NCBI GenBank assembly: GCA_963780675.1 | Contig: CAWACR010000009.1 | Coordinates: 124,001 to 188,000 of the forward strand | Source: JAHECE01 sp963780675 | GTDB lineage: Bacteria > Actinomycetota > Actinomycetes > Actinomycetales > JAHECE01 | DNA length: 64,000 nt | Direction of reading: 5' to 3' | In this document: positions 10,463 through 18,506 of the stretch, in pieces | Layout of the letters: the number at the start of each line of letters is the position of its first letter | Position numbering within the stretch: position 1 is the first letter of the stretch | The notes under the pieces: model-generated | Databases searched by the model: none | What the model saw: the letters and a program-made list of their open reading frames with translations, nothing else | Told to the model about the DNA's origin: nothing | Translations under genes and position numbers: made by a program

Positions 10463-11386
10463 GTGACCGCCGTCGTGATCAGCGTGGAGGGCCTGCGCAA
10501 GCGCTATGGCCAGACGCGCGCGGTCGACGGGGTCTCGTTCGAGGTCGCCGCGGGTGAGATCTTCGGGATCGTCGGGCCGAACGGGGCCGGCAAGACCACG
10601 ACCGTCGAATGCCTGGAAGGCCTGCGCGCTCCCGACGAGGGCCTGGTCCGGGTCCTCGGCCTCGACCCCCAGCGGGAGGGAGACGCCCTGCGCGAGCGGA
10701 TCGGCGCGCAGCTGCAGGAGAGCGCCCTGCCGGCACGGCTGAAGGTCGGCGAGGCCATGCACCTGTTCGCGTCCTTCTACGCCCGCCCGCGGCCCGCCGG
10801 GCCGCTGCTCGACGACCTCGGCCTGGCCGACCGAGTACGCGCGCCGTGGGGGAACCTCTCGGGCGGCCAGCGTCAACGCCTGGCGATCGCGCTCGCCCTC
10901 GTCGGTGATCCTGAGGTGGTGTTCTTCGACGAACTCACCTCTGGCCTGGACCCTCAAGCCCGGCGCGCGACGTGGGACCTCGTCGAGCGCGTCCGGGCGC
11001 GCGGCAAGACCGTCGTATTGACGACCCACTACATGGAAGAGGCTGAACGCCTCTGCGACCGCGTCATGATCATCGACCACGGGCAGATCGTGGCCCTGGA
11101 CACCCCCGCCAACCTCGTCGCCGCCCTCAGCGCCGAACACCGCGTCACCTTCGCCGGCGACGGGGTCGACGACGACGCCCTGAGCGCCCTGCGCGCCCTT
11201 CCCACCGTGGCCCGCGTGGAACGCTCCGGCGACCGGGTGATCGTCCACGGGGAGTCCGACCGATCCCTCACCGCGATCCTCGGCGTCCTCGGCGACCACG
11301 GGATCGCGTTGCGTGACCTGCGCACCGAGCAACCGTCACTGGAGGACGTGTTCCTCGCCCTCACCGGCCGTCAACTGCGGGGGTAG
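10463..11386 (+). CDS. ABC exporter ATP-binding protein (ABC-2 type)
   Basis: ATPase of a two-gene efflux or export system with the next gene. Visible are Walker A GPNGAGKTTT, signature LSGGQRQRLAIALAL, Walker B VVFFDELTSGLDP and the H-switch LTTHYMEEAERL, plus a C-terminal domain of ~80 residues ending QPSLEDVFLALTGR, typical of drug/daunorubicin-class ATPases. The 307-residue frame is intact. GTG at 10463 is preceded by GGTGGAG and GGGAGGAG. The gene lies 5 nt upstream of the permease. Substrate unknown; antibiotic or toxic-compound efflux is a common role of this class. Confidence 0.9.
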   Translation: MTAVVISVEGLRKRYGQTRAVDGVSFEVAAGEIFGIVGPNGAGKTTTVECLEGLRAPDEGLVRVLGLDPQREGDALRERIGAQLQESALPARLKVGEAMHLFASFYARPRPAGPLLDDLGLADRVRAPWGNLSGGQRQRLAIALALVGDPEVVFFDELTSGLDPQARRATWDLVERVRARGKTVVLTTHYMEEAERLCDRVMIIDHGQIVALDTPANLVAALSAEHRVTFAGDGVDDDALSALRALPTVARVERSGDRVIVHGESDRSLTAILGVLGDHGIALRDLRTEQPSLEDVFLALTGRQLRG

Positions 11387-11391
11387 GGACC

Positions 11392-12198
11392 ATGACGACG
11401 CGGTCGACGGCGGGAGAGACCTCGGGGACCAGGCCTCGCGGGCGGGCGGGCGTGACCCGCGGGCTCCTGCCCCTGACGGCCGTCCAGGCCAGCCTCTACG
11501 CGCGCGAACCGGTCGCCACGTTCTTCACCATCGCCTTCGCCCCCTTGCTGCTGCTGCTCTTCGGCTTCATCTACGGCAACGAGCCGACTGAGGTCTTCGG
11601 CGGGCGCGGGTCGATGGACGTCACCGTCCCCGCCTACATCGGCCTCGTCATCGTCACTGTCGCCCTCATCGGCATCCCCATCCAGACCGCCACCAACCGC
11701 GAGCTCGGGGTCCTGCGCCGCTACCGACTGACGCCCATGCGGCCGCTCACCTACGTCGTCGCCGACGTCACCGCCTACTACCTGATGACGCTCATCGGGA
11801 CCGTCCTGCTCATCGCCGTCGGGGCGCTGGCGTTCGGGGTGCGCATGGAAGGCAGCGTTCCCGCCTTCCTGGCCGGTTTCACGCTCAGCGCCCTCGCGTT
11901 CTTCTCCTTCGGCTACGTGCTGGCCGCCCTGGCGCCCTCCGCCCGCGCCGCCCAGACCATCGGGATGGTCCTCGCCTACCCCATGATGTTCCTCTCGGGG
12001 GCCTCACTCCCCCTCGAGCTGCTCCCACCCACGCTCCAACATGTGGCCGACTTCATCCCCCTCACCTACGTCGTGCACCTCATGCGCGGCCTGTGGTTCG
12101 GCGTGCCGTGGGCCGACCTGCGCCTCAGCGTGGCCGTCCTCACCGGCATCCTCGTCGTCGGCGGCGCCGTGTCAGCCCGCGTCTTCCGCTGGCAGTAG
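11392..12198 (+). CDS. ABC-2 type transporter permease
   Basis: Membrane partner of the preceding ATPase. Six hydrophobic segments are visible (around residues 40-58, 80-100, 122-142, 160-180, 190-205 and 240-262). The stretch TATNRELGVLRRYRLTPMRPLTYVVADV is the conserved cytoplasmic loop of ABC-2 permeases, and SGASLPLELLPPTLQHVADFIPLTYVV is the re-entrant segment seen in DrrB-like proteins. 268 residues, intact, ATG 5 nt after the ATPase stop. The preceding TAGGGACC gives only a weak Shine-Dalgarno, consistent with translational coupling. Confidence 0.9.
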   Translation: MTTRSTAGETSGTRPRGRAGVTRGLLPLTAVQASLYAREPVATFFTIAFAPLLLLLFGFIYGNEPTEVFGGRGSMDVTVPAYIGLVIVTVALIGIPIQTATNRELGVLRRYRLTPMRPLTYVVADVTAYYLMTLIGTVLLIAVGALAFGVRMEGSVPAFLAGFTLSALAFFSFGYVLAALAPSARAAQTIGMVLAYPMMFLSGASLPLELLPPTLQHVADFIPLTYVVHLMRGLWFGVPWADLRLSVAVLTGILVVGGAVSARVFRWQ

Positions 12199-12351
12199 TA
12201 CTCGGAGTGGTACGAGGTCGATCGCGAGACGTTCGATCGCTACATCGGTGACCCGACGCTCGCCCACGACTTCGTCGCCCGGGCGAGGCGGCGCGAACTC
12301 GATCACCTCCTGCTCTTCCAGCCCGGAAGCGACCGGGGAGCACCCGACTGA
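12199..12351 (+). pseudogene. Gene remnant after the ABC permease, unrecognised
   Basis: An open stretch directly after the permease stop reads SEWYEVDRETFDRYIGDPT, then about 30 residues to a TGA at 12349-12351. It has no start codon and no ribosome-binding site of its own. The composition looks like real protein (acidic/aromatic, helical), so it may be the tail of a lost gene. I do not recognise the family. Confidence 0.3.
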
Positions 12352-12452
12352 CGGTGACCGGGAACGCGAAGCGCAGACATGGACGACGACGCCCGCTCAC
12401 CTCGCGAGGCGAGGCGATCAGTTCTGCGACGGTCGCCTCAGGCTCGCCGCCG

Positions 12453-12773
12453 TCACGCGGGACTGGCGGTCGAGGCCCTCTGCCGGGCCATCGCGACCAC
12501 CTTGCCGAGGTTGACCGTCCAGCCGACGCCGAACACGTGAGGGCTGATCAGGTGCTCACCCCGAGGGTTCCACACGCGCTCCCGGAACCGCTCGAGGGTG
12601 GGCACGCGGAAGTCGTAGGGGACGAACCCGGCCACGACGCCGTGCCACGTCCGTTCCCCGGCCGGGGTGCGCAGCTCCTTCACCACGGCGGCGACCGCAA
12701 GGGCCAGCATGACCAGGCGAAGCACATCCTGGATCCCGCCCCGACGCTTCCTCGTTCTCTCCTCCGCGCCCAT
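12453..12773 (-). CDS. Small membrane-associated protein, DUF5808-like
   Basis: Unknown function. About 107 codons: a basic N-terminus, one hydrophobic segment (LRLVMLALAVAAVVKEL, ~residues 18-34), an Arg-rich middle, and a C-terminus SPHVFGVGWTVNLGKVVAMAR. The last resembles the short DUF5808 motif in which GxGW-x-xN is conserved. ATG at 12773 was chosen over the upstream in-frame ATG (12803) because GGAGG lies 5 nt before it. It stands alone on the minus strand between the exporter and the MarR gene. Confidence 0.6.
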   Translation of the reverse strand: MGAEERTRKRRGGIQDVLRLVMLALAVAAVVKELRTPAGERTWHGVVAGFVPYDFRVPTLERFRERVWNPRGEHLISPHVFGVGWTVNLGKVVAMARQRASTASPA

Positions 12774-12888
12774 CCCGGCCTCCTTACCCCTGGGGTTCAC
12801 CATGATCCACCCGACCGGGCACGCTGCGGAGGCGTCCCCGACGGCGGATCTCAGGCGTGCGAGTTCACTTCCGCCCGGGCCCCGGTGG

Positions 12889-13458
12889 TCATCGCCCTGA
12901 CGTGATCCCGCCCCCGCCGTCGAGAGGTGCGCCGTCCCCGCGATCGCCCGTGGGGTTGGTGGCGCCGGCGAGGGCGGGTTGTTTGCAGAAGGCGGTCATG
13001 GTGCGGTCGGGGTCGATGGTGTCGAGGAGCGCGTCGGTGATGGTGGCCAGCTGGGTCAGTTGGTCGGGGGTGAGGGCGTCCAGGACGTAGCGGCGCACGG
13101 TGGCGACGTGGCCGGGCGTTGAGTCGGTGAGCTTGGCGGCGCCGGCCTCGGTCAGGGTGACGTTGAACGCCCGCCCGTCCTGAGGGCAAGGACGACGCGC
13201 CAGGAGTCCGCGCGACTCGAGGCGGCTGACGACGTGGGACAGCCGGGGCAGGGTGGCGTTGGTCTGCAGGGCCAGGGCGCTCATCCGCAAGGTCTGCTCG
13301 GGTGCGCCGGCCAGCATCGCCAGCACCACGTACTCGAAGTGCGTCAACCCGGCCTGTCGGCGCAGCTGCGAATCCAGCACCCCGGGCAGGAGCTCCACGA
13401 CGGCGGCCAGCCGCAACCAGAGGGCGGCCTCCTCCTCCTCCAACCCGGGTGCGCTCAT
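12889..13458 (-). CDS. MarR-family transcriptional regulator
   Basis: Winged-helix repressor. LTHFEYVVLAMLAGAPEQTL is the alpha2 region, MSALALQTNATLPRLSHVVSRLESRGLLARR the recognition helix, and DGRAFNVTLTEAG the wing. The C-terminal ~30 residues are Gly/Asp-rich and non-conserved. 189 residues. A pair of palindromes in the 93-bp gap to the divergent gene starting at 13552 is the likely operator. The divergent gene is a truncated NAD(P)-binding protein, so the regulated target may be lost or mis-assembled. Confidence 0.9.
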   Translation of the reverse strand: MSAPGLEEEEAALWLRLAAVVELLPGVLDSQLRRQAGLTHFEYVVLAMLAGAPEQTLRMSALALQTNATLPRLSHVVSRLESRGLLARRPCPQDGRAFNVTLTEAGAAKLTDSTPGHVATVRRYVLDALTPDQLTQLATITDALLDTIDPDRTMTAFCKQPALAGATNPTGDRGDGAPLDGGGGITSGR

Positions 13459-13471
13459 GACCCCATCCTAC

Positions 13472-13528
13472 CAACCGGTTGACGAGACAACCAGAGTGCG
13501 CGTACCGTCATGGTTGTTGAAACAACCA
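13472..13528. promoter_or_regulatory. MarR operator pair in the divergent intergenic region
   Basis: Two inverted repeats with the same half-site lie in this gap. TGGTTGTT-GA-AACAACCA at 13511-13528 is a perfect palindrome with 8-bp arms. GGTTG-N6-CAACC at 13477-13492 is a second copy. MarR proteins bind 16-20 bp palindromes, and the first site is 24 nt upstream of the divergent ATG while the second is 19 nt upstream of the marR ATG, as expected for dual repression. Confidence 0.75.
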
Positions 13529-13551
13529 CTCATCGACACGAGGAGATCGTC

Positions 13552-13680
13552 ATGACGCACGTCAGCATCATCGGGACCGGAACCATGGGCCAGGCGATCG
13601 CCGGGGTCATCACCAAGGGCGGCGGGAGCGTGGAGTTCCTCGGCCCGGACGACGCCGACAGGGTGGCGTTCAGAACGTAG
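13552..13680 (+). pseudogene. Truncated NADP/F420-dependent reductase (Rossmann N-terminus only)
   Basis: Forty-two codons encode only the start of an F420-dependent NADP reductase-like protein: VSIIGTGTMGQAIAGVI is the GxGxxG nucleotide-binding turn, and VEFLGPDDADR the second strand. The normal protein is ~200 residues. The frame ends at TAG (13678-13680), exactly where sequence belonging to an unrelated minus-strand remnant begins. ATG has AGGAGATC upstream and the MarR operators in front, so expression signals are intact but the gene is not. Confidence 0.7.
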
Positions 13681-13886
13681 CCGTAGCGGTCCAGCGCCGT
13701 GATGTACTCCGACCTCGCCGAACAGAAGGCTGCCGCGGCATCCGCGGCGTCGGACTCGGCGTCGTCCAGCGCCTCCTGTGCCGCGGTCACCTCGGCCTGC
13801 GCGGTCACCTCGGCCTGCGCGGCCTCCACGGGCGTCTCCGCGGCTCCCTGGGTCGGCGCCGAGGTGATGGACCTCGGCGCCGACAC
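13674..13886 (-). pseudogene. Remnant of an Ala/Glu-rich coiled-coil protein
   Basis: Read on the minus strand this stretch gives AEVTAAQEALDDAESDAADA followed by AFCSARSEYITALDRYGYVL, a heptad-like helix and a Cys/Tyr-containing segment that look like real protein. It contains a 6-residue near-repeat (AQAEVT). No start signal, and the C-terminal side is cut at the junction with the F420-reductase fragment. Function unknown. Confidence 0.35.
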
Positions 13887-13924
13887 GGTCGTTCCCGGTC
13901 CACGTGGCGCGGACCGCTCTGTTC

Positions 13925-14260
13925 TCAGGACTCGTCGGCGGCTTCCTCGGCCTCGGCGACTGCCTCGAGCACGATGGCGGCGCCGAGCGCGTCGACGACC
14001 TTCGCGGCGGCGGACAGGGTGCGGGCGGTGCCGACCACCGGGGCGACGGCGATGAGGACGTCCTGGACGTCGTCGAGCGTCACGTCGACGTCCATGGCCG
14101 GGCCGACGTGGAGCAGGTACGACGCCGCCGGTGCGTCGACAGCGATGAGGGCCGCCAGCCGCACCAGGATCAGGGAGCGGGCGTCGAGGTCCGTCCGCTC
14201 GAGGGAGACTGCGGTGATCTCGGCGATCGCATCGAGGACGGGGGTGTTACCACTGGCCAT
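13925..14260 (-). CDS. Carboxymuconolactone-decarboxylase-like small protein
   Basis: 111 residues, all-helical. The pattern LDARSLILVRLAALIAVDAPAASYLLHVG and DVQDVLIAVAPVVGTARTLSAAAK follows the CMD/AhpD-like fold, but the CxxC or CxxH redox motif is absent, so peroxidase activity is unlikely. The C-terminus is acidic (EAVAEAEEAADES). ATG at 14260 has AAGGAG 6 nt upstream. It is the last gene of the long minus-strand block running from the LuxR-type regulator at 22.5 kb. The role is unknown; proteins of this kind recur beside DUF6325 and SHOCT genes in actinobacteria, which is recollection rather than a search. Confidence 0.7.
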   Translation of the reverse strand: MASGNTPVLDAIAEITAVSLERTDLDARSLILVRLAALIAVDAPAASYLLHVGPAMDVDVTLDDVQDVLIAVAPVVGTARTLSAAAKVVDALGAAIVLEAVAEAEEAADES

Positions 14261-14349
14261 GAGGACTCCTTGAGGGGTGGGTTGGGGCTGATTGCATCCG
14301 ACGAGGTCCGCAGCGGACGCACGGTAGTCATGCCGGCGTATGCCGGGTG

Positions 14350-15735
14350 TCATTCCGGGGTGACGGCGGCGGGTGGTCGGGCGAGGAGTTCGACGAGACC
14401 GACCAGGAGGCCGGCGACGAGCGCCACCGTGACGATGAACGCGGGAGTCAGGCTCGCGGCGACGAGGACCACTAGGGCTGCACCCGCCGCGATCGCCACG
14501 TGCAGCACCCGCCGGTAACCGGTACAGCCACGCGCCGAAAGGACCCGTGCTGACGCCGCGGTTCTCGCCCCAGCCCCGGACGGCGGCGAACCCGCGTCCC
14601 AGCCCGCCGCGCACCGCCCGGGCCGAGTCGCTTCCCCCGGCCAGGTAGGCCACCAGGGCGATGACCAACCCCGCCACCCCGACGGTGCGCAAAGACAGCC
14701 GGATGAACGTGACGAGCTGGTCGAAGATCACCTCGGCGGCGTCGAGCCGCTCCACCTGGCCTGCCAGCGCGTTCAGGTAGAGGCTCCGCCCGATCGTCAG
14801 GCCGAGACCGAGCACCACCATCGACCCGGCCAGTGCCAGGCCCGCGACCATGAGGGCGCGGGGGCGGCGCACCGCGGTCAGCACGCCGGCGGCGATGAGG
14901 CCGATGCTCAGCCACGGCAGCCACGTCCCGAGCATCACCACCGCGTTGTAGGCGTTCTGCAACCGCACCAGCTCGGTGCTCTGCACGATCGGGAAGGAGG
15001 CGTCGATCTCCGGGATCTTCGAGGCGACACCGAGCCCGGAATCCACGAGCGCGACCTTGACCTGCTCGATGATGCTCGAGAGCTGGATCGTCAACGCCCC
15101 GTCGTCGCTGATCTGCAGGACGTTGCCCTCCTCGCCTTGCAGCACCGCAACCAGCTGCTCGTGCGCCGTGCGGTTCGCCTCCCGCCACACCGTCTCGAAC
15201 GCGTCGCTCTCGACCACCTTGGCAGTGGTGTCCCGAACGAAGCCTTCGATCCCGCCGGTGACGGACCCCTCGAGGAGGGTCAGCGCCTCGGCCGCCCGCT
15301 CCAGCCCCCGCTCCTCCAGCGCCGAGCTGGCGCCCTCCACCAGCGAGGGCACGTCGATCTTCTCCATCACCGCGTCGGTGATCCGGTTCTCCAGCGCGGA
15401 CTGCACCACCGGGTCCGTTCCCAGCGGGACGATCGTCGCCAGGTAGACGTCCGTGTCCGTCAGCTCCCGCTGCGCCCAGTGCGCCACCACGGCCAGCGGG
15501 GCCAGGATCACCCCCAGCGTGATGAGCACCACGGCGAAGGTCGCGCGGACCCAGTGCCGCCGCCGGCGCGCAGGAGGGGCCTCGCCGAGCGCCCCGGCCG
15601 CCGCCGGCCGGCGCGGCGGCGCGCGCAGCGACCTGCTCACGCAGGGCGGCGTTCTCCCGCTCCAGCTGCTCCAGCCGGGCGGCCAGCACCTCCGCAGATC
15701 CCGTATCCGACCTTGCTCACGTCCTCGGCTGCCAC
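14350..15735 (-). CDS. Integral membrane protein with N-terminal coiled coil, frameshifted
   Basis: Unknown function. A short coiled coil (LAARLEQLERENAALREQV) precedes a first membrane helix (FAVVLITLGVILAPLAVVA), a ~180-residue probably extracytoplasmic region rich in Glu/Val, and then at least three more helices (MLGTWLPWLSIGLIAAGVLT; ALMVAGLALAGSMVVLGLGL; VGVAGLVIALVAYLAGG). Two final helices (VAIAAGAALVVLVAASLTPA; FIVTVALVAGLLVGLVELLA) end at TGA 14350-14352. Three small indels, near 15690, 15600 and 14515, split the frame. GTG at 15735 has GGAGGGAT upstream. It lies between SulP and the CMD-like gene. Confidence 0.65.
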
Positions 15736-15907
15736 GTCCGATCCCTCCTCGCGCGACGCCGGACTGCGGCTGGCGCCGCGCTGATGGCATTCGACTCCGC
15801 GTCCGCTACGGATCGTCCTCGCGCGAGGACCCGAAAGGCATCATCCGAGCCGGATGAAGTCGCCGCTCTGCTTCCGCGGGGCGCGAGGCCGGGCGGGCTC
15901 GGTGAGG

Positions 15908-17602
15908 TCAGGGCCGCGCGGGGTCGTCGACGGCGGCGGCGACCGTGGGGTAGGGGTCGGCGAGCCCGACCAGTTCCTCGAGCCCCAGCCTCGCGGTGTA
16001 CTCGCGGACCTGGTCGTGGGCGGCGGCGAAGCGGACCTCGATGCCCGCGGTGCGCATGTCACCCACGACGCCGGCGAGTGCATCGGCGGCGGTGACGTCG
16101 ATCTCGTACGTCGCCTCGAAGTCGATCACCACGAGGTCGAGTCGTTCCTCGGTCGCGAGGGCGCGCCGGCGCAGGTCGTCGACCACGGGGTCGATGCTGG
16201 CGAAGACCAGCGGACCGTCCACGCGGAAGATGAGGGTGCCGGGGATCGGTTCGGTGCCGGAGTTGAGGGCCAGGTCGACGAACCCCCGCTCGGGGTGGCG
16301 GCCCAGGGACGCCGTGTGCGGGGCGCTCAGTCGCTGCAGCAGCATGACAAGGCTCAGGCCCACGCCGATGAGGATGCCGGCCATGACCTCGATGAGGACG
16401 ACGCCGAGGAACGCGACCAGGGCGAGCCAGAAGTCCGGCAACCGCAGACGGCGCAGCCCCCAGATCTTCAACGGTTGGATCATCCCGATCACGGCGTGGA
16501 TGACGATCGCGCCCAGGACCGGTTCGGGCAGGTTGGCGAAGATCCCGGTCAGGAACAGGATCGTCAGGACGACCAGTGCTGCCGAGACCACAAACGTCAT
16601 CGGGGAACGGGCGCCGGCACGCTCGGCGGCCGCCGTCTTCGACAGGCTGCCGGCGGGCGGGAAGCCCTGCAGGACCCCGGCGCCGATGGACGCCGCCCCG
16701 TAGGCGAGCAGCTCCCGGTTCGCATCGACCGCGGTGCGGTCCTTGGCCGCATAAGCCTTGGCCACGGCCAGGCCCTCGGCGAACCCGACGACGACGACGC
16801 CCAGCGCCCCCGGCACGAGGTCGAGCACCTGGTCCAGGGTGACCCCGCCCCAAGAGACGAAGGCGAACCCGGCCGGGATCGCGCCCACCACCTCGACGCC
16901 ACGCTCCTCCAAGGACAGCGCCGGCACGAGCAGCAGGGACACGACGACGACGACGAGTGCCGCCGGGACCTTCGGGGCCAGCCGGTGCAGGAGCACGAGC
17001 ACAGCGAAGGACCCCACGCCCAGCGCGACAGTCGCGGCGTTCCACGACCCGGGCGAGGTCACGACGTCGAAGAACTGGCGCAGGGTGTTGCCCTCGGGCT
17101 TCTCCATCCCGACGACCTTGGGCAGCTGCCCCACGGCGATGAAGACGCCGAGCCCGACGATGAACCCGTCCAGCACCGGCCGGGCGAACAGCCGGGAGAT
17201 GAACCCCATCCGGAGCAGCGCCAGGGCGATGAACACGACACCCGTGACCAGCGACAGAACAGCGGTGAGCAGCACATACTGGTCGGTCGCCACGGCCGCC
17301 AGCGGGGCGACGATCGTGGCCGTCAACGCGCAGATCGTGGAGCTCGGACCCACGAACAACCGCTGCGAGCTGCCCAACCAGGCGTAGCCGATCACCGCCA
17401 ACGGCACCGCGTAGAGGCCGAACTGCGGCGGGACTCCCGCGATCGAGGCATAGGCCATCGCCTCGGGAACGACCAACGCCCACAGCGTCAGGCCGGCGAC
17501 CGCATCCCGACCCAGCAGACGGCGCCGGTACCCCGCCAGCCACGGCGGGGGACCCACCGAGCCCAACGGCCGAGCCTCCACCACACGCCCTGTCCCCGCC
17601 AT
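15908..17602 (-). CDS. SulP-family anion transporter with STAS domain
   Basis: Secondary transporter or channel for sulfate, bicarbonate or related anions. Residues 20-400 contain ~12 hydrophobic helices. The family signature region (GLTLWALVVPEAMAYASIAG; GLYAVPLAVIGYAWLGSS) and the GSLSKTAAAERAGARSP loop are present. A C-terminal STAS domain (~residues 435-560) has LVVIDFEATYEIDVTAADAL, with Asp-Val-Thr where a phosphorylatable Ser/Thr often sits. 564 residues, intact. ATG at 17602 has AGGAGAGG 4 nt upstream. A strong hairpin separates it from the DUF6325 gene pair upstream. Confidence 0.9.
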   Translation of the reverse strand: MAGTGRVVEARPLGSVGPPPWLAGYRRRLLGRDAVAGLTLWALVVPEAMAYASIAGVPPQFGLYAVPLAVIGYAWLGSSQRLFVGPSSTICALTATIVAPLAAVATDQYVLLTAVLSLVTGVVFIALALLRMGFISRLFARPVLDGFIVGLGVFIAVGQLPKVVGMEKPEGNTLRQFFDVVTSPGSWNAATVALGVGSFAVLVLLHRLAPKVPAALVVVVVSLLLVPALSLEERGVEVVGAIPAGFAFVSWGGVTLDQVLDLVPGALGVVVVGFAEGLAVAKAYAAKDRTAVDANRELLAYGAASIGAGVLQGFPPAGSLSKTAAAERAGARSPMTFVVSAALVVLTILFLTGIFANLPEPVLGAIVIHAVIGMIQPLKIWGLRRLRLPDFWLALVAFLGVVLIEVMAGILIGVGLSLVMLLQRLSAPHTASLGRHPERGFVDLALNSGTEPIPGTLIFRVDGPLVFASIDPVVDDLRRRALATEERLDLVVIDFEATYEIDVTAADALAGVVGDMRTAGIEVRFAAAHDQVREYTARLGLEELVGLADPYPTVAAAVDDPARP

Positions 17603-17682
17603 CACACCTCTCCTATGCCGGCCTCACCGGTGCCCGGCCCCGACCTGCGCCCGCATCGCGGGAACCCGCGCGCCCCTGACAT

Positions 17683-17722
17683 CGCCCGGGGGTCGGGGGC
17701 TGACGCCCCCGACCCCCGGGCG
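17683..17722 (-). terminator. Perfect 18-bp hairpin between DUF6325 pair and sulP
   Basis: Bases 17683-17700 pair perfectly with 17705-17722 around a TGAC loop. The stem is almost entirely G-C. It begins 6 nt past the stop of the upstream 54-codon gene. No U-tract follows in the minus direction, which is common for actinobacterial stem-loop terminators. Confidence 0.75.
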
Positions 17723-17728
17723 CGGTGG

Positions 17729-17893
17729 TTAGCGGCGGTCGCGCCTGTCGTCGCGGCGGTCGTCACGCCGGTCGTGACGCCGGTCGACGCCGTGGGCCAC
17801 GACGGCGGCCGTCCCGACGACAGCCGCGGTTCGCGCCACGGGTGCGGGGCCGATCACGCCCGGTCCCCCGATCCTCCTGCGTGCCAGTGGCAT
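17729..17893 (-). CDS. 54-residue basic protein, SHOCT-protein N-terminus type
   Basis: Short protein MPLARRRIGGPGVIG, then a hydrophobic Ala/Val-rich stretch (ARTAAVVGTAAVVAHGV), ending in repeated DRRDDRRDDRRDRR. The N-terminal two-thirds resembles the start of many actinobacterial SHOCT-domain proteins, but the SHOCT domain itself is missing here. Its ATG is 1 nt after the DUF6325 stop (TGAGATG), so it is translationally coupled. It is either a mini-protein or a truncated gene. The high Arg/Asp tail could bind nucleic acid or membranes; no function is known. Confidence 0.55.
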   Translation of the reverse strand: MPLARRRIGGPGVIGPAPVARTAAVVGTAAVVAHGVDRRHDRRDDRRDDRRDRR

Positions 17894-17894
17894 C

Positions 17895-18392
17895 TCAGGC
17901 CTCCTTCTCCGTCGCGGCGGCCTCGTCGGCCGCCTCCTCGATCTCCTCGATCTCTTCGTCCAGGTCCGCCTCGATCGCGGCCAGGATGGCCTGCACCGGG
18001 ATCCGCCCGTTCGCGACCAGCTGGCCACCCGCCCGGCGCACGGCCGACGCGAACGGCGCCGCCCACGTGTTCTCCCAGATCAGAGCCGCAGCCGTGCTAC
18101 CCGGCTCGACGGCCGCGGCCAGGGACTCGACGTCCTCGGCGCTCAGCAGCATCGCGAGCTCCGTCTCGTAGGAGCGCAGCCCCCCGATCTCGCCCTCCTC
18201 CAGGTCGGACAACTCGAAGGCCTCGATCGCCCCGTCCTCGTCCTTGCGCAGGATCAGCAGGTCGAGGACGCGGATAATCCCGCGGTCCACGAGGTCATTC
18301 AGTGCCGGCGCGATCTCGCCCTTGAACTGGCTGCCCGGGAACTCCACCACGAGCCAGTCCACCGGACCCAGCTCGTCGATCTCCTCACTCAT
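17895..18392 (-). CDS. DUF6325 family protein
   Basis: 165 residues, acidic. The N-terminus (EIDELGPVDWLVVEFPGSQF, then KGEIAPALNDLVDRGIIRVLDLLIL) is the conserved core of DUF6325; a second conserved part is ALIWENTWAAPFASAVRRAGGQLVANGRIP. The C-terminus is a run of Glu/Ala (EIEEIEEAADEAAATEKEA). No enzymatic motif is visible. ATG at 18392 has AAGGA 7 nt upstream; a GTG two codons earlier is possible. It sits in the block governed perhaps by the LuxR-type regulator; stress association is only inferred from company. Confidence 0.8.
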   Translation of the reverse strand: MSEEIDELGPVDWLVVEFPGSQFKGEIAPALNDLVDRGIIRVLDLLILRKDEDGAIEAFELSDLEEGEIGGLRSYETELAMLLSAEDVESLAAAVEPGSTAAALIWENTWAAPFASAVRRAGGQLVANGRIPVQAILAAIEADLDEEIEEIEEAADEAAATEKEA

Positions 18393-18506
18393 GCGCACAT
18401 CCTTTCGTCGTCACTGCCTCTGGCGGCGACCGAACCCCGGTCGAGCCAGTCCTCCACCGATCGCGGTGCGCTCGGTGGATGCTCTGTCAGTCGGTGCTGT
18501 GGTCCG

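Noticed and set aside
16059..18277. Long frames opposite or overlapping SulP and DUF6325
   Set aside because: Arg/Gly/Pro-rich shadow translations with no domain; SulP and DUF6325 explain the sequence.
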